From: Paenibacillus periandrae
GTDB lineage: Bacteria > Bacillota > Bacilli > Paenibacillales > NBRC-103111
Length of the DNA stretch: 64,000 bases
NCBI RefSeq assembly: GCF_022458865.1
Contig: NZ_JAJNMU010000007.1
Location: 1-64,000 of the forward strand
Reading direction: 5' to 3'
Of this stretch, positions 43,383 to 53,915 are shown in pieces. How positions within the stretch are numbered: position 1 is the stretch's first letter; each line of letters starts with the position of its first letter. The translations under genes were made by a program, and so were the position numbers. The notes beneath the pieces are model-generated. The model was not told the origin of the DNA, did no database searches, and was given only the letters and a program-made list of their open reading frames with translations.

Positions 43383-44915
43383 ATGGGAAACAATCGCAGA
43401 ATCGGCATCATTGATATCGGTTCCAACTCGATTCGCCTTGCCATTTACGAACTCAACCACCATCAGGCTCACCGGGTAATCGGCGAGTTCAAGCAGTCTG
43501 CCCGTTTAAGCTCTAGGATAGGCTCTGATCAAATACTGCATACGCCAGATATCCGGGATATCGTTGATATTTTAATCCAGTTTAAACAGATCTGTCAGAC
43601 CAACCAGGTCACCGAGATCCGCGCAGCAGCTACAGCAGCTATTCGCAATGCGGCCAATTCGCAAGAAATTATCGATCAGCTGCTGCTAGAAAGTGGGATA
43701 GAGGTTGAGCTTTTGTCCGGAGAGGATGAAGCCACGATCGGATTTCTCGGGATGAGCAATTCTCTCGATATCGAGGATGGCATACTGGTTGATATTGGGG
43801 GCGGCAGTACGGAAGTCAGCCTGTTTAGGAATCGCATGCTGGAGCAAAGCGTGTCTTTTCCTTTTGGAGCCGTCAATACAGCACGGAAATTTACTGCGGA
43901 TGGCAGCCTGAATGAGGAGCAGCTCAAAAATATTCGTCTTATGGTGCTTGCTGCGATTGCAGAAGAACCCTGGATTGAGCAGCATCCACAGCTTCCGCTG
44001 GTCGGTATGGGCGGTACGATTCGCAGTCTGAGTAAAATCAGCCAGAAAAAACGAAAATATTCTTTGTCTCGCACTCATAATTATAAAATGGATGGTATCG
44101 AAATGGAGCAGTTGGTGAAGTGGCTGCCATCCCTGTCTACCGACAAGCGGAAAAAGGTAGACGGATTGTCCAAGGACCGTGTTGATATTATTATTCCGGG
44201 TATGCTTATTTTGGATACGATCTTTCAGGCAGCCAAGTGCAGCCACTATGTGATCAGCGGCGCAGGTCTTCGCGATGGGCTTTTTCAAGGAAAATATTTG
44301 ACTTCTCCACAGTTAACAGCACCAAGCATTCTAAAGCAAAGCACAACGAATCTGCTTGGACTGCACGCAAGCGCCCCAATCGAGCATCTGGAGCAGGTGG
44401 CGAGCCATGCTGTGCTATTATTCGATTCACTTCAAGGAATTCATCAATATGATAATAGAACGCGTGTATGCCTGCATACAGCGGCTCTGCTCCACCGTAT
44501 CGGCGTGTCAATGAACTACTATCAATTTGCCAAGCACTCCTTTTATATGATTGCCCACTCTCCTCTCAATGGCTTGAGTCATCGGGAAATTCTGATATGC
44601 GCATGTATTGCATCTTATAAAACAAAAGGCAAGGTTCATCAAACCTATCAGCAGTACAAAGATGTTTTGCACGAAACCGATGTGGACATGATCAACAAGC
44701 TGGGCACCTTACTGCAAATTGCGATCGCTTTGGATGCTTCTGAAACACAAGCTATCGCTTCGATATCGGCAGCTGTCGAGGGGAAACAGCTTCATATTGC
44801 TGCCACAATCAAATATAACCCCTCTGTCGAATACAGAGAGGTCGATAATGCAGAAAAAGATTTTCATAAAATATGGAACATGAAATTCTCATTCCAAGCC
44901 TTTCATCAGGAGTGA
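43383..44915 (+). CDS. ppx: Exopolyphosphatase, Ppx/GppA family
   Basis: 510 residues from ATG 43383, just after GGGGGCTC; an in-frame ATG at 43365 is less well spaced. The actin-like N-terminal ATPase half has GIIDIGSNSIRLAIYE and DIGGGSTEVSLF; the C-terminal half has an HD-type domain (LHTAALLHRIG). It removes phosphate from polyphosphate ends (or ppGpp-related nucleotides). It converges on ppk with a 10-base overlap of the two coding ends. Confidence 0.92.
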   Translation: MGNNRRIGIIDIGSNSIRLAIYELNHHQAHRVIGEFKQSARLSSRIGSDQILHTPDIRDIVDILIQFKQICQTNQVTEIRAAATAAIRNAANSQEIIDQLLLESGIEVELLSGEDEATIGFLGMSNSLDIEDGILVDIGGGSTEVSLFRNRMLEQSVSFPFGAVNTARKFTADGSLNEEQLKNIRLMVLAAIAEEPWIEQHPQLPLVGMGGTIRSLSKISQKKRKYSLSRTHNYKMDGIEMEQLVKWLPSLSTDKRKKVDGLSKDRVDIIIPGMLILDTIFQAAKCSHYVISGAGLRDGLFQGKYLTSPQLTAPSILKQSTTNLLGLHASAPIEHLEQVASHAVLLFDSLQGIHQYDNRTRVCLHTAALLHRIGVSMNYYQFAKHSFYMIAHSPLNGLSHREILICACIASYKTKGKVHQTYQQYKDVLHETDVDMINKLGTLLQIAIALDASETQAIASISAAVEGKQLHIAATIKYNPSVEYREVDNAEKDFHKIWNMKFSFQAFHQE

Positions 44916-46999
44916 GATTTCTTTTTCCAGATTTTGATTTTCATCGCTTCAAACTGGCTTCTTAGCGGCGGTGCCTCGTTGATGACTCTTGCATACATCC
45001 CATTGGACTGCAGCATCCGAGCCTTCACGTTATCGCCCAAGCTCAGCTCCAGTATTCGCATCAGGATCTTGCGTAAATCCTGATCGAATACCGGGCAGGT
45101 CAGTTCAATCCGTTTCGTTAAATTTCTTGTCATCCAATCCGCGCTGGACAGGTACATCTCGTTCTCTCCGCCGTTTTCAAAATAAATAATACGTGAATGC
45201 TCCAGAAAACGGTCCACGATGCTAATCACGCTAATATTTTCACTCAAGCCCTCCACGCCTGGCCTTAAACAGCACACTCCACGGACAATAAGCTCGATTT
45301 TGACACCTGCCTTGGATGCCTCATACAACTCATCGATCATTTCCTGATTGGATAGTGAATTCAGTTTGGCAATGATACGGGCTGGCTTGCCTTCTGCTGC
45401 GTGCTGAGCTTCACGGCGAATTTTCTCAAACAGTCGATCCTTCATCACTGTAGGCGCGACCCCAAATGCTTTCCAGTTGTGGGGTGCCGAATAGCCGGTA
45501 ACCTCATTAAATAAAGCCGACGCATCCTCACCAATGATCGAATCAGAAGTAAACAGACCAATATCCGTGTAGAGCTTAGCCGTGCTATCATTATAATTTC
45601 CCGTACCGACATGGACATAACGACGCAAGCCATCTGGCTCCTGACGGACAACCAAGGTGATCTTGGCATGCGTTTTTAAACCGACAAGTCCATAAACAAC
45701 ATGGCATCCGGACTGCTCCAGCTTTCGTGCCCATGCGATATTGCGTTCTTCATCAAAGCGGGCTTTAAGCTCAACGACTACCGTTACCTGCTTGCCCGAT
45801 TCAGCCGCTCTCGCCAATGCCTGGATCAAAGGAGAATTGCCGCTGACCCGGTATAAGGTCATTTTGATAGCCAATACTTCCGCGTCATACGCAGCCTGCA
45901 CGACAAAATCGGTTACCGCATCAAAGGATTCATACGGATGATAGAGCAGCACATCCTGCTGCTTTAGCTTCCCGAATATGTCCTCCACTTCCAGCAGCTC
46001 CGACGGATATACCGGCTCAATCGGTTTGTATTTCAGATTATCGTAGCCCTTTAAGGAAAAGACCAGCTTCATTAAGAAGCTTAAATCTAACGGACCATCA
46101 ATCTCAATAAAATTATCAGTGACCTCAAATTCGTCCATCAATTGAGTCAATGCGTAAGCATGAATGCCCTTTTGAACCTCAAGCCTTACAGGCGCGCCCC
46201 AGCGACGACGGCGAAGCTCCTTCTCGATCTCTTCAAGCAGATCCTCGGCGCCTTCCTCATTCAGCGTTAGATCGGCATTACGTGTCAAGCGGAAGCCATG
46301 TACTGAAATCGGCGTGTAACCGGAAAATAAAGTCTTAATATGATGTTCAATCAAATCCTCAAGCAATACAAATTCATGCTTCTTGCTGTTTGATCTTGCT
46401 GGCACCTCAATACAACGGGCCAAATTGGAAGGGACCTGTACAATCGCAAAATACGGCTCCTCCTCCGGATCATCGCCCTCCTTCATCAACACAACAGCGA
46501 GGTAGACAGCCTGTGTGTGTACTAAAGGAAACGGGCGGCTCTGATCCACAGCCATCGGTGTCAGCACCGGAAACACAATATCATGAAAATAAACATCCAT
46601 CGCTTTGCGCTGACTAATATTCAGGTCCTCATAATCGGTAAATATAATGCCTTCTTTAGCCAGCTGTCTGGAAACATCACGGTATGATTTGTACTGCTCG
46701 GAGACCATTTTGGCTGACCGCTTCATAATACGTTTGAACAAGCCTGCCGGGGTGTAGCCAGTGAAGTCTTTTTTTATGTAGCCCGCTTTAATCTGATCTT
46801 TAATACCCGCTACCCGCACACTCATAAACTCATCCAAATTGGATGCAACGATAGCCAGAAACTTGGCTCTTTCCAGCAAAGGCGTTTCCGCATCCTGTGC
46901 TTCTTGCAGTACTCGCCAATTAAACTCAAGCCAGCTTAAATCACGGTTAATATAATTAGACGATGCTTCTCTTTCTCTAGGCGCCGCGATCTCTCTCAT
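44906..46999 (-). CDS. ppk: Polyphosphate kinase
   Basis: A 697-residue Ppk1 that makes polyphosphate from ATP reversibly. N domain with SWLEFNWRVLQEAQ, head domain, then two phospholipase-D-like catalytic domains. The phospho-histidine region is LVGLKTHAKITLVVRQE and the second is HVGTGNYNDSTAKLYTD, with an arginine-rich ARFDEERNI. ATG 46999 with a weak ribosome site. Together with ppx and the PhoR/PhoP pair this links to phosphate storage. Confidence 0.96.
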   Translation of the reverse strand: MREIAAPREREASSNYINRDLSWLEFNWRVLQEAQDAETPLLERAKFLAIVASNLDEFMSVRVAGIKDQIKAGYIKKDFTGYTPAGLFKRIMKRSAKMVSEQYKSYRDVSRQLAKEGIIFTDYEDLNISQRKAMDVYFHDIVFPVLTPMAVDQSRPFPLVHTQAVYLAVVLMKEGDDPEEEPYFAIVQVPSNLARCIEVPARSNSKKHEFVLLEDLIEHHIKTLFSGYTPISVHGFRLTRNADLTLNEEGAEDLLEEIEKELRRRRWGAPVRLEVQKGIHAYALTQLMDEFEVTDNFIEIDGPLDLSFLMKLVFSLKGYDNLKYKPIEPVYPSELLEVEDIFGKLKQQDVLLYHPYESFDAVTDFVVQAAYDAEVLAIKMTLYRVSGNSPLIQALARAAESGKQVTVVVELKARFDEERNIAWARKLEQSGCHVVYGLVGLKTHAKITLVVRQEPDGLRRYVHVGTGNYNDSTAKLYTDIGLFTSDSIIGEDASALFNEVTGYSAPHNWKAFGVAPTVMKDRLFEKIRREAQHAAEGKPARIIAKLNSLSNQEMIDELYEASKAGVKIELIVRGVCCLRPGVEGLSENISVISIVDRFLEHSRIIYFENGGENEMYLSSADWMTRNLTKRIELTCPVFDQDLRKILMRILELSLGDNVKARMLQSNGMYARVINEAPPLRSQFEAMKIKIWKKKSHS

Positions 47000-47145
47000 A
47001 ATGTTGCGTACCCTCCATAGAATTCGACCAGTTTCAAAATGAAATTCGATAGCATTCGCGCTATTTCTACTCTCATTCTGCTATTTTCATCGTAGCTCGA
47101 CAATGTCAACAGAAGATGCGATTTATGTTAATTATTTGTAAACTG

Positions 47146-47562
47146 TCATGGTTGGTTATGTATCAAAGCATATAGCTCGGGTAGGGCCCTGTCAATGCGC
47201 GTAGGTTTCCATGCCCGATTGACCCATACATGCCTGGTGCTCCCGCTGACCAACAGCTCCTCTCCCCGCCTAATCTCCGAGTCAAACTGCAATCGAACGT
47301 TCGAGTATTCCGCAATCCGGGTTCGTATCGTAATCAAATCATCATACTTGGCAGGAAGCTTAAACTGCATGCTCAAATCAATCAGTGGCAGCAATAAACC
47401 CTTCTCTTCTATTTCTTTGTATGTCATGCCCATAGAACGAATGAGCTCGGTTCGTCCGATTTCAAACCAATTGACATAGTTCGTATGGTAAACGACGCCC
47501 ATTTGATCCGTTTCCTGGTAACGCACTCTTAAAGTATAAGCAAACCATGCGGAGAATTCCAT
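47146..47562 (-). CDS. ybgC: Acyl-CoA thioesterase, YbgC/4HBT family
   Basis: 138 residues, hotdog fold. The active-site motif is YQETDQMGVVYHTNYVNWFEIGRTEL (about residues 15-40), with the catalytic aspartate in the TDQMG part. It hydrolyses short-chain acyl-CoA or acyl-ACP thioesters. Lies downstream of pyk and separated from it by a terminator. Substrate uncertain. Confidence 0.9.
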   Translation of the reverse strand: MEFSAWFAYTLRVRYQETDQMGVVYHTNYVNWFEIGRTELIRSMGMTYKEIEEKGLLLPLIDLSMQFKLPAKYDDLITIRTRIAEYSNVRLQFDSEIRRGEELLVSGSTRHVWVNRAWKPTRIDRALPELYALIHNQP

Positions 47563-47668
47563 AATTTCATTCAGACCCCCTTACCTTCTATCATCCCTAT
47601 TCCTCTTCCTTCTCACTCTTTCCGGCGGCAATCTTTCATTTGAGCACGTTCAATTGCTTAAATAGCCG

Positions 47669-47710
47669 CAAAAAAAGAGTGAAACCGACATGCTATCGAG
47701 TTCACTCTTT
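47669..47710 (-). terminator. Terminator of the accD-accA-pyk operon
   Basis: AAAGAGTGAA (47674-47683) pairs with TTCACTCTTT (47701-47710); a run of seven Ts follows on the minus strand. Confidence 0.9.
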
Positions 47711-47732
47711 GTATTACATGAATACCTGATCC

Positions 47733-49490
47733 TTAAAGAACACGCGCACTTCCGGAGTAAATCACACCAACCTCAGGATAAATAGATACTTCCGATCCAT
47801 CTTTAATGAGCTCCAACGCACGTTCAACTCCAACAACAACGGTTTTGCTGAGCGAGATTCCCACCACTGCCGCATGTGAGGTGATTCCACCTGTTTCGGT
47901 GATAATCGCGGATGCTTTTTCGATCGCTGGCATATAATCCTTGTCCGTTGTTACGGTAACCAGGATGCAGCCTTCAACTGCTTTGGCATTGGCTTCTTCA
48001 GCGCTTTTGGCTGTTACTACTGTGCCTGTAGCAATTTGTGTTCCGATGCCCTGACCCTTAGCGATCATATCGCCAATTTGATGAACCTTGATCAGGTTCG
48101 TTGTTCCAGAGCGGCCAACCGGCACACCTGCCGTAATTACAACCAGATCACCAAGACTCACGAGTCCTGCATTCAGACTGCTGTCAACGGCGCGGCTGAA
48201 CAGCTCGTCCGTCGTTTCACAATGCTCACCCTTAACCGGGATAACGCCCCACACCAGCGATAAGCGACGAAGTACGTGCTCAATTGGAGTGACTGCAATG
48301 ATCGGTGCTTTCGGACGATACTTGGACACCATACGAGCGGTATAGCCGCTTTCCGTAGAAGTCAATATCGCTTTGGCTTCCAGATCCAATGCAGAATTGG
48401 CTACCGCTTGCGAGATTGCTTCGGTTACTGTTTTTTGTTGTGCATTGCTTTGACGAATAAAAATTTCACGGTGCTCTAAGGCACTCTCTGCACGCTCAGC
48501 AATACGAGCCATCATCATAACGGACTCAAGCGGATATTTCCCCGCTGCTGTTTCACCTGATAACATCACGGCATCAGTTCCGTCAAAAATCGCATTGGCC
48601 ACGTCACTTGCTTCCGCACGGGTTGGGCGCGGATTGCGCTGCATGGAATCCAGCATCATCGTTGCTGTAATAACCGGTTTGCCGGCTTGATTACATTTCT
48701 TGATCATCGCTTTTTGTACGATTGGCACATCTTCAGCCGGAATTTCCACACCGAGATCGCCACGAGCAACCATCAAGCCATCGGAAACCTCCAAAATCTC
48801 ATCCAGGTTATCGACACCCTCCTGGTTTTCGATTTTGGAAATGATTTGGATATGGGTAGCATTGTGACGCTCCAAAATTTCACGAATTTCGATAACGTCG
48901 CTAGCCTTACGTACGAAAGAAGCCGCTATAAAATCAACGCCCTGCTCGATACCAAAGATGATATCGTTAGCGTCCTTTTCCGTAATACCTGGAAGATTAA
49001 TTTTAACCCCTGGTACGTTAACACCTTTTTTACCGCCCAATAGACCACCGTTAACAACGCGGCATTTAATATCTGTAAAGGTTTTGTCTACAACTTCCAA
49101 ACCGATTAAGCCATCATCGATCAAGATCGTTGCGCCGACTCTAACATCTCTTGGCAAATCGGCATAAGTGATATGCACACGATCAGCATCTCCGATAATT
49201 TCCTCAGTCGTTAGCGTGATGAACTGATCCTGTACAAGCTCAACCTTCTGGTCGTCCTTCAGCTTGCCTGTACGAATTTCCGGGCCCTTGGTATCCAATA
49301 GAATAGCAACGGTCTTGTTCAGTTCCTCAGCAGCCTGACGAACGTTCTTGATCCGGTTGCCGTGCTCCTCAAAATCGCCGTGCGAGAAATTTAAACGGCA
49401 TACATTCATCCCGCCGTTGATAAGCTTTTTAAACATTTCCAGTGATTCACTTACCGGACCGATTGTACATACTATTTTCGTTTTACGCAT
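47733..49490 (-). CDS. pyk: Pyruvate kinase with C-terminal PEP-utiliser domain
   Basis: 585 residues, last step of glycolysis (PEP + ADP to pyruvate + ATP). TIM barrel with [23 protein letters not shown], and the signature [18 protein letters not shown]. The extra C-terminal domain (about 475-585) ends with [12 protein letters not shown], the PEP-utiliser histidine motif found in Bacillus-type enzymes. The start overlaps the end of accA by 8 bases, so the two are coupled. pfkA, which lies between accA and pyk in Bacillus, is absent here. Confidence 0.96.
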   Translation of the reverse strand: MRKTKIVCTIGPVSESLEMFKKLINGGMNVCRLNFSHGDFEEHGNRIKNVRQAAEELNKTVAILLDTKGPEIRTGKLKDDQKVELVQDQFITLTTEEIIGDADRVHITYADLPRDVRVGATILIDDGLIGLEVVDKTFTDIKCRVVNGGLLGGKKGVNVPGVKINLPGITEKDANDIIFGIEQGVDFIAASFVRKASDVIEIREILERHNATHIQIISKIENQEGVDNLDEILEVSDGLMVARGDLGVEIPAEDVPIVQKAMIKKCNQAGKPVITATMMLDSMQRNPRPTRAEASDVANAIFDGTDAVMLSGETAAGKYPLESVMMMARIAERAESALEHREIFIRQSNAQQKTVTEAISQAVANSALDLEAKAILTSTESGYTARMVSKYRPKAPIIAVTPIEHVLRRLSLVWGVIPVKGEHCETTDELFSRAVDSSLNAGLVSLGDLVVITAGVPVGRSGTTNLIKVHQIGDMIAKGQGIGTQIATGTVVTAKSAEEANAKAVEGCILVTVTTDKDYMPAIEKASAIITETGGITSHAAVVGISLSKTVVVGVERALELIKDGSEVSIYPEVGVIYSGSARVL

Positions 49491-50463
49491 GATTGTGATT
49501 ACCCTCCTGAGTGTAAGTAAACCTTCCGATTTTCCTGAACTTCTTATAACGGTCTTCCACTAGCTCTTTCTCTGAAAGAACAGCCAACTCCTGCAAATTA
49601 TTTATTAAGGTTTCTTTAATAACCTCAGCCAGGGAAGGCAAATCCCGATGGGCCCCGCCACGCGGCTCAGGGATAATGGCATCAATAACCCCTAATTTCA
49701 AAATATGATCGGCAGTTATTTTCATCGCTTCCGCCGCTTCACCTGATCTTGTAGCATCCTTATACAAAATCGAGGAGGCCGCCTCCGGTGTGCTGACCGA
49801 ATAAATTGAATTCTCAAGCATAAACACGCGATTGCCGACACCAAGGGCTAATGCCCCGCCGCTGCCGCCTTCACCGATGACCACACATAGAATCGGCACG
49901 CCAAAAGAAGCCATCTCCATCAGGTTTCTGGCGATAGCCTCGCCTTGTCCGCGTTCCTCAGCTGCACTGCCCGGATAAGCTCCCGGTGTATCAATAAAAG
50001 TAATGATCGGCCGCTTGAATTTGTTTGCCTGCTTCATCAAACGCAAGCCTTTACGCAGGCCATCTGGATGAGGCATGCCGAAGTGGCGGGCAATATTGTC
50101 CTTCGTATCCTTGCCCTTTTGATGCCCGATCACGGTAACAGGAATGCCGCCCAGTCGCGCCAAGCCACCAACAACAGCCAAATCATCGCCGTATACACGG
50201 TCGCCATGCAGCTCCATATAATCGGTAAAAATAAGCTGAATATAATCAATCGTCGTCGGCCGCTGCGGATGACGGGCCAGCTGCATTTTTTGGGATGTGG
50301 TCATGCTGCTGTACAGCTCGGCCGCTAATTGCTCGTAGCGATTTTCCAAGCGGGCAATCTCATCGGAAAAATCCATTTGTCTTTCAGAACCGAAATTACG
50401 CAATTCCTCAATCTTAGCCTTCAGCTCCAGCAAAGGCTGTTCAAAGGGTAATTCACCTGCCAT
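49483..50463 (-). CDS. accA: Acetyl-CoA carboxylase carboxyltransferase alpha subunit
   Basis: 326 residues. With AccD forms the carboxyltransferase that makes malonyl-CoA for fatty-acid synthesis. Motifs: [44 protein letters not shown], and the oxyanion region [13 protein letters not shown]. It starts one base after the accD stop and ends inside the pyk start. Normal length. Confidence 0.97.
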   Translation of the reverse strand: MAGELPFEQPLLELKAKIEELRNFGSERQMDFSDEIARLENRYEQLAAELYSSMTTSQKMQLARHPQRPTTIDYIQLIFTDYMELHGDRVYGDDLAVVGGLARLGGIPVTVIGHQKGKDTKDNIARHFGMPHPDGLRKGLRLMKQANKFKRPIITFIDTPGAYPGSAAEERGQGEAIARNLMEMASFGVPILCVVIGEGGSGGALALGVGNRVFMLENSIYSVSTPEAASSILYKDATRSGEAAEAMKITADHILKLGVIDAIIPEPRGGAHRDLPSLAEVIKETLINNLQELAVLSEKELVEDRYKKFRKIGRFTYTQEGNHNHA

Positions 50464-50464
50464 T

Positions 50465-51376
50465 CTACAAATCCCCCTTTACGACATGCAAATCCAGCAA
50501 GCGGCTCAACGTGCTTTTCATATCCTTGCGCACCACTACCATATCCACCTGACCGTGGCTTAAGTTAAACTCAGCGGTTTGGAAATTGTCAGGCAGCTTT
50601 TGACGAATGGTCTGTTCAATAACACGGCGTCCCGTAAATCCAAAGGCTGCACCCGGCTCAGCAATAATATAATCTCCCAGCATAGCATAGCTAGCAGATA
50701 CGCCCCCGAAGGTTGGGTCCGTAATCACGGAAATAAACAAGCCGCCCTGTTCGTTCAATTGTGCCAAGGCAGCACTTGTTTTGGCCATCTGCATCAGACT
50801 GAGGATACTCTCCTGCATTCTCGCGCCACCCGAGGTGGAGAAGATGATGATCGGATACTTCTTCTGTATCGCAAGCTCAATAGCTGATGTTACTTTTTCC
50901 CCAACAACCGAGCCAAGGGAACCACCCATGAAATCGAAGCTCATCACCGCGGCAACAACCGGAAACCCACCTATTGTACCTTCGCCGGTAATAACGGCAT
51001 CGTTCATGCCCGTCGTGTCCACAGCTTTACGATATTTGTTCACATAATCCGGGAATTCCAGTGGGTCCTCGGAGATCATTTCACTGTCATATTCAAAAAA
51101 ACGGCCCTCATCCATCACCATCTGGATCCGCTCAACCGCACTTAATTTGAAATGGTATCCACATGTGCTGCACACCTTAAGATTCTTTTCCAGCTCCTTG
51201 GAAAATTGAATCGTTGCACACTTCGGACATTTATTCATCAAGCCCTCGGGAATCTCTCTCTTGGGCTTGTCGTCAGGAATACTTTCCCCGTTCTCATCGA
51301 CCCGCGGCACTGTAGTTCTATTAGCGCCTGGAATGGTCGCATACTTTTTTTTCTGAAAAAAGTCTTTAAATTGCAC
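50465..51376 (-). CDS. accD: Acetyl-CoA carboxylase carboxyltransferase beta subunit
   Basis: 303 residues. The N-terminal zinc ribbon has four cysteines (CPKC at about 50-53, CSTC at about 72-75). The crotonase-fold carboxyltransferase domain carries SGGARMQESILSLMQMAKTSAAL and FGGVSASYAMLGD. First gene of accD-accA-pyk. ATG 51376 follows GAGGTG. Confidence 0.97.
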   Translation of the reverse strand: MQFKDFFQKKKYATIPGANRTTVPRVDENGESIPDDKPKREIPEGLMNKCPKCATIQFSKELEKNLKVCSTCGYHFKLSAVERIQMVMDEGRFFEYDSEMISEDPLEFPDYVNKYRKAVDTTGMNDAVITGEGTIGGFPVVAAVMSFDFMGGSLGSVVGEKVTSAIELAIQKKYPIIIFSTSGGARMQESILSLMQMAKTSAALAQLNEQGGLFISVITDPTFGGVSASYAMLGDYIIAEPGAAFGFTGRRVIEQTIRQKLPDNFQTAEFNLSHGQVDMVVVRKDMKSTLSRLLDLHVVKGDL

Positions 51377-51427
51377 GGCTACACCTCACTTGCTGTTGTT
51401 GTTCAAATGTGGTCCTTCATTCTCACG

Positions 51428-51619
51428 TTAATGTCTATGCAAAATGGAGTTGAGTACGTCCTGTACCTCTTCCACTTCACCTTCAGGAACCACAATTTCA
51501 AATTGATTCTTAGTCATGTTAATCGCCCGTACTTGAACAAGAAAGCCTTCTTCCGTCAGCTTTTCCTTAATTCGATCTGCAATTTTGGCAGTTGGCGCAA
51601 TATAAATAACGGTCCACAT
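51428..51619 (-). CDS. Small conserved-looking protein (63 aa)
   Basis: ATG 51619 follows GGGAGG; an in-frame ATG at 51640 is less likely. Alternating beta/alpha content (WTVIYIAPTAKIADRIKEKLTEEGF ... FEIVVPEGEVEEVQDVLNSIL) suggests a small ferredoxin-like fold. It sits 51 bases upstream of accD on the same strand and is probably co-transcribed. Function unknown; I do not recognise a named family. Confidence 0.7.
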   Translation of the reverse strand: MWTVIYIAPTAKIADRIKEKLTEEGFLVQVRAINMTKNQFEIVVPEGEVEEVQDVLNSILHRH

Positions 51620-51695
51620 GAAACAAGACCTCCCGAACATAATGCACTAATGATAGCATAACTTATCTTTTTATCGCAAGAAATTAACTTTGGAG

Positions 51696-51734
51696 AGAAA
51701 ACAAGCAGACATTCTCTCTGCCTGGACTGCTCGT
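51696..51734 (-). terminator. Terminator after the S-layer-type protein gene
   Basis: On the minus strand ACGAGCAG (51734-51727) pairs with CTGCTTGT (51708-51701) followed by TTTTC; it lies 65-100 bases past the stop codon of the gene at 51799. Confidence 0.6.
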
Positions 51735-51798
51735 TTGGGTATAAATGCTCCATCAAACAAGACAAATCTTAACAGAAATCATGCCTGCCAGCCCCTGA

Positions 51799-53751
51799 TT
51801 ACTTTTGGTAATAAACGCTTTTGGTCACTGTCGAGCTCTTTCCAAGGTTATTAACAGCTTTAAATACAAACGTGTTTTCACCTGACTTCAGAGGGATATC
51901 ATACTTGGAAAAATAGCTGCTGCCGCCAATTTTTTCATCATTTAAATAAACAAGCGGGAACGAATCGTTCTTATCCGTTACTGTTCCTGATACCGATATC
52001 TTGCTCGACGAGGTTTTCTCAGGAATATAATCTACCTTGAGAATAGGCCCTCCCGCTGTAAAGGTGATCCTTTTGGTAACTGTGGTCACTTTACCCACGC
52101 TGTTTTTCGCTTTGAAAATCAGAATGTTCTCACCCTCAGCCAGCACGATGTCACTCTTTGAAAAATAACTGCTCCCGCCGATCTTCTCGTCATTTAAATA
52201 GACGGTAGGGAACGAATCGTTCTTATCCGTCACTGTTCCTGATATGGATATTGTCTGTGAGTTCGTTGTCTCCGGGATATCATCAACCTTGAGAATCGGA
52301 CCTCCTGCTGTAAAAGTGATTTTTTTGGTAATTGTCGTCACTTTATCCACATTGTTTTTCGCTTTGAAGACCAAAATGTTCTCACCCTCAACCAGCACAA
52401 TATCACTTTTCGAAAAATAACTGCTGCCGCCGATTTTCTCACCATTTAAATAAACAGTTGGAAACGAGTCGTTCTTGTCCGTCACTGTACCGGATATTGA
52501 TAGGGTCTGTGAGTTCGTTGTCTCGGGGATTTCATCTATCTTGAGAGTCGGACCTCCTGCTGTAAAGGTAATCTTTTTGGTAATTGTGGTCACTTTATCC
52601 AAGCTGTTTTTCGCTTTGAAGACCAGAATGTTTTCACCTTCGACAAGCACAATGTCACTCTTTGAAAAATAATTGCTGCCGTGGATTTTCTCATCATTCA
52701 AATAGACGGTAGGAAACGAATCGTTCTTATCCGTTACCGTACCCGATATCGATATCGTCTGTGAGCTTGTGGTCTCCGGGATATCATCAATCTTTAACTC
52801 TGGACCTTCGATTTCATATGTCACCTTCTTGACTACCGTGTTTGTTTTTCCACTGGATAATGTGGCAATGATAGTTAGCTCATAGCTTCCTTCCTTCTCC
52901 AGCTTAAACCCTTCCTTAAATTGACCGTCAATGATCTTCGTAATCTCTTTGCCATTGATCGTTACCTTTGCGTTGTTACTAACTGTTCCTGATATGTATA
53001 CCGTAGAATTTGATGTTTTTTCAGGAACACTTACTTTAAGCAGCGGTCCATCACCTTGATCTTTGGCTGATGATTTAATGGCTCTATACAAAAGCGTCGC
53101 GATTTCAGCGCGTGTGATAGGCTTGTCAGGACGAAACGTACCATCTTCATACCCACTGATCAAAGATCTTTCGGTAGCAATCGCCACATAATCCCTGATT
53201 CCGTAGGAAACTTTGCTTACATCTTTAAATTTTCGCTCCAATATGTTTTTGTTGGTCAGATCGTTCGTCGTGAGTCCCAAGGTTTTTACTAATGCAACCG
53301 CAACATCTTCTCGGGTAGCTTTAATTTCCGGACTAAAGAACGCCTTGCCTCCAGGAGGATAATAGCCGGTTAAAAAGTCTTTGGCTGCTTCTACATACGG
53401 ATACGACCATTTGTCAGTTTGAACATCATAATAGGAAGGCGCTTTGGGTGAAGGAATATCCAAATAAAACGTTGTCGCTATGAGTTTGGCAAATTCCTCC
53501 CGGGTAATCGAATTTTCTGGTTTGAACGTTTCATCCTCATAACCATTGATGTATCCCTTTTTGGACAAATCAGATATCGCCTCATACGCCCAATGATCAG
53601 TCTTCAAATCAACGAACACAATATTTTGATTAATGACTCCGCCATTGACGGCCTGATTTTGCAGCACATTGTCAACTGCGACTGCGGTAAAAGCAGAACA
53701 CTGAAACAACAACAAGGATAGCATTAAACAAACTAACCTTTTACTTTTCAT
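51799..53751 (-). CDS. S-layer-homology protein with tandem Ig-like repeats
   Basis: About 650 residues. Signal peptide (about 1-27). Three SLH domains (about 46-100, 106-160 and 170-228) with FVDLKTDHWAYEAI, TREEFAKLI and ITRAEIATLL; these bind pyruvylated cell-wall polymer. Then a divergent Ig-like domain (about 240-315) and four repeats of 83-84 residues that are nearly identical (each has GTVTDKNDSFP.VYLN.EKI and YFSK.DI). Likely cell-surface, structural or adhesive. ATG 53751 follows GAGAGGAAG. Not part of an operon; it lies between accD-side genes and dnaE. Confidence 0.9.
   Translation of the reverse strand: MKSKRLVCLMLSLLLFQCSAFTAVAVDNVLQNQAVNGGVINQNIVFVDLKTDHWAYEAISDLSKKGYINGYEDETFKPENSITREEFAKLIATTFYLDIPSPKAPSYYDVQTDKWSYPYVEAAKDFLTGYYPPGGKAFFSPEIKATREDVAVALVKTLGLTTNDLTNKNILERKFKDVSKVSYGIRDYVAIATERSLISGYEDGTFRPDKPITRAEIATLLYRAIKSSAKDQGDGPLLKVSVPEKTSNSTVYISGTVSNNAKVTINGKEITKIIDGQFKEGFKLEKEGSYELTIIATLSSGKTNTVVKKVTYEIEGPELKIDDIPETTSSQTISISGTVTDKNDSFPTVYLNDEKIHGSNYFSKSDIVLVEGENILVFKAKNSLDKVTTITKKITFTAGGPTLKIDEIPETTNSQTLSISGTVTDKNDSFPTVYLNGEKIGGSSYFSKSDIVLVEGENILVFKAKNNVDKVTTITKKITFTAGGPILKVDDIPETTNSQTISISGTVTDKNDSFPTVYLNDEKIGGSSYFSKSDIVLAEGENILIFKAKNSVGKVTTVTKRITFTAGGPILKVDYIPEKTSSSKISVSGTVTDKNDSFPLVYLNDEKIGGSSYFSKYDIPLKSGENTFVFKAVNNLGKSSTVTKSVYYQK
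51802..52806 (-). repeat. Four tandem ~252-bp coding repeats
   Basis: The last 335 codons of the S-layer-type gene are four copies of an 84-codon unit (last copy 83). Copies 2 and 3 differ at only a handful of residues and are similar at DNA level too. Repeat length is a multiple of three, so gain or loss of units by recombination keeps the frame. Confidence 0.85.
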
Positions 53752-53869
53752 TACCATCTTCCTCTCTCCTTCAATTCATAACATTCCATCACTTAATAAG
53801 CCTTTAGAACCATTTCTTTGGAACCACAATAACTGTTATTCAACAATATATGGTAAATTCCTGCTAAAA

Positions 53870-53902
53870 AAATAAAATCCGGCATTTTCCCGGATTTTTT
53901 TG
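53870..53902 (-). terminator. Terminator after dnaE
   Basis: AAATCCGG (53875-53882) and CCGGATTT (53890-53897) form an 8-bp stem with T runs on both strands. It follows the dnaE stop by 14 bases. Confidence 0.85.
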
Positions 53903-53915
53903 TGATCACACGCTG

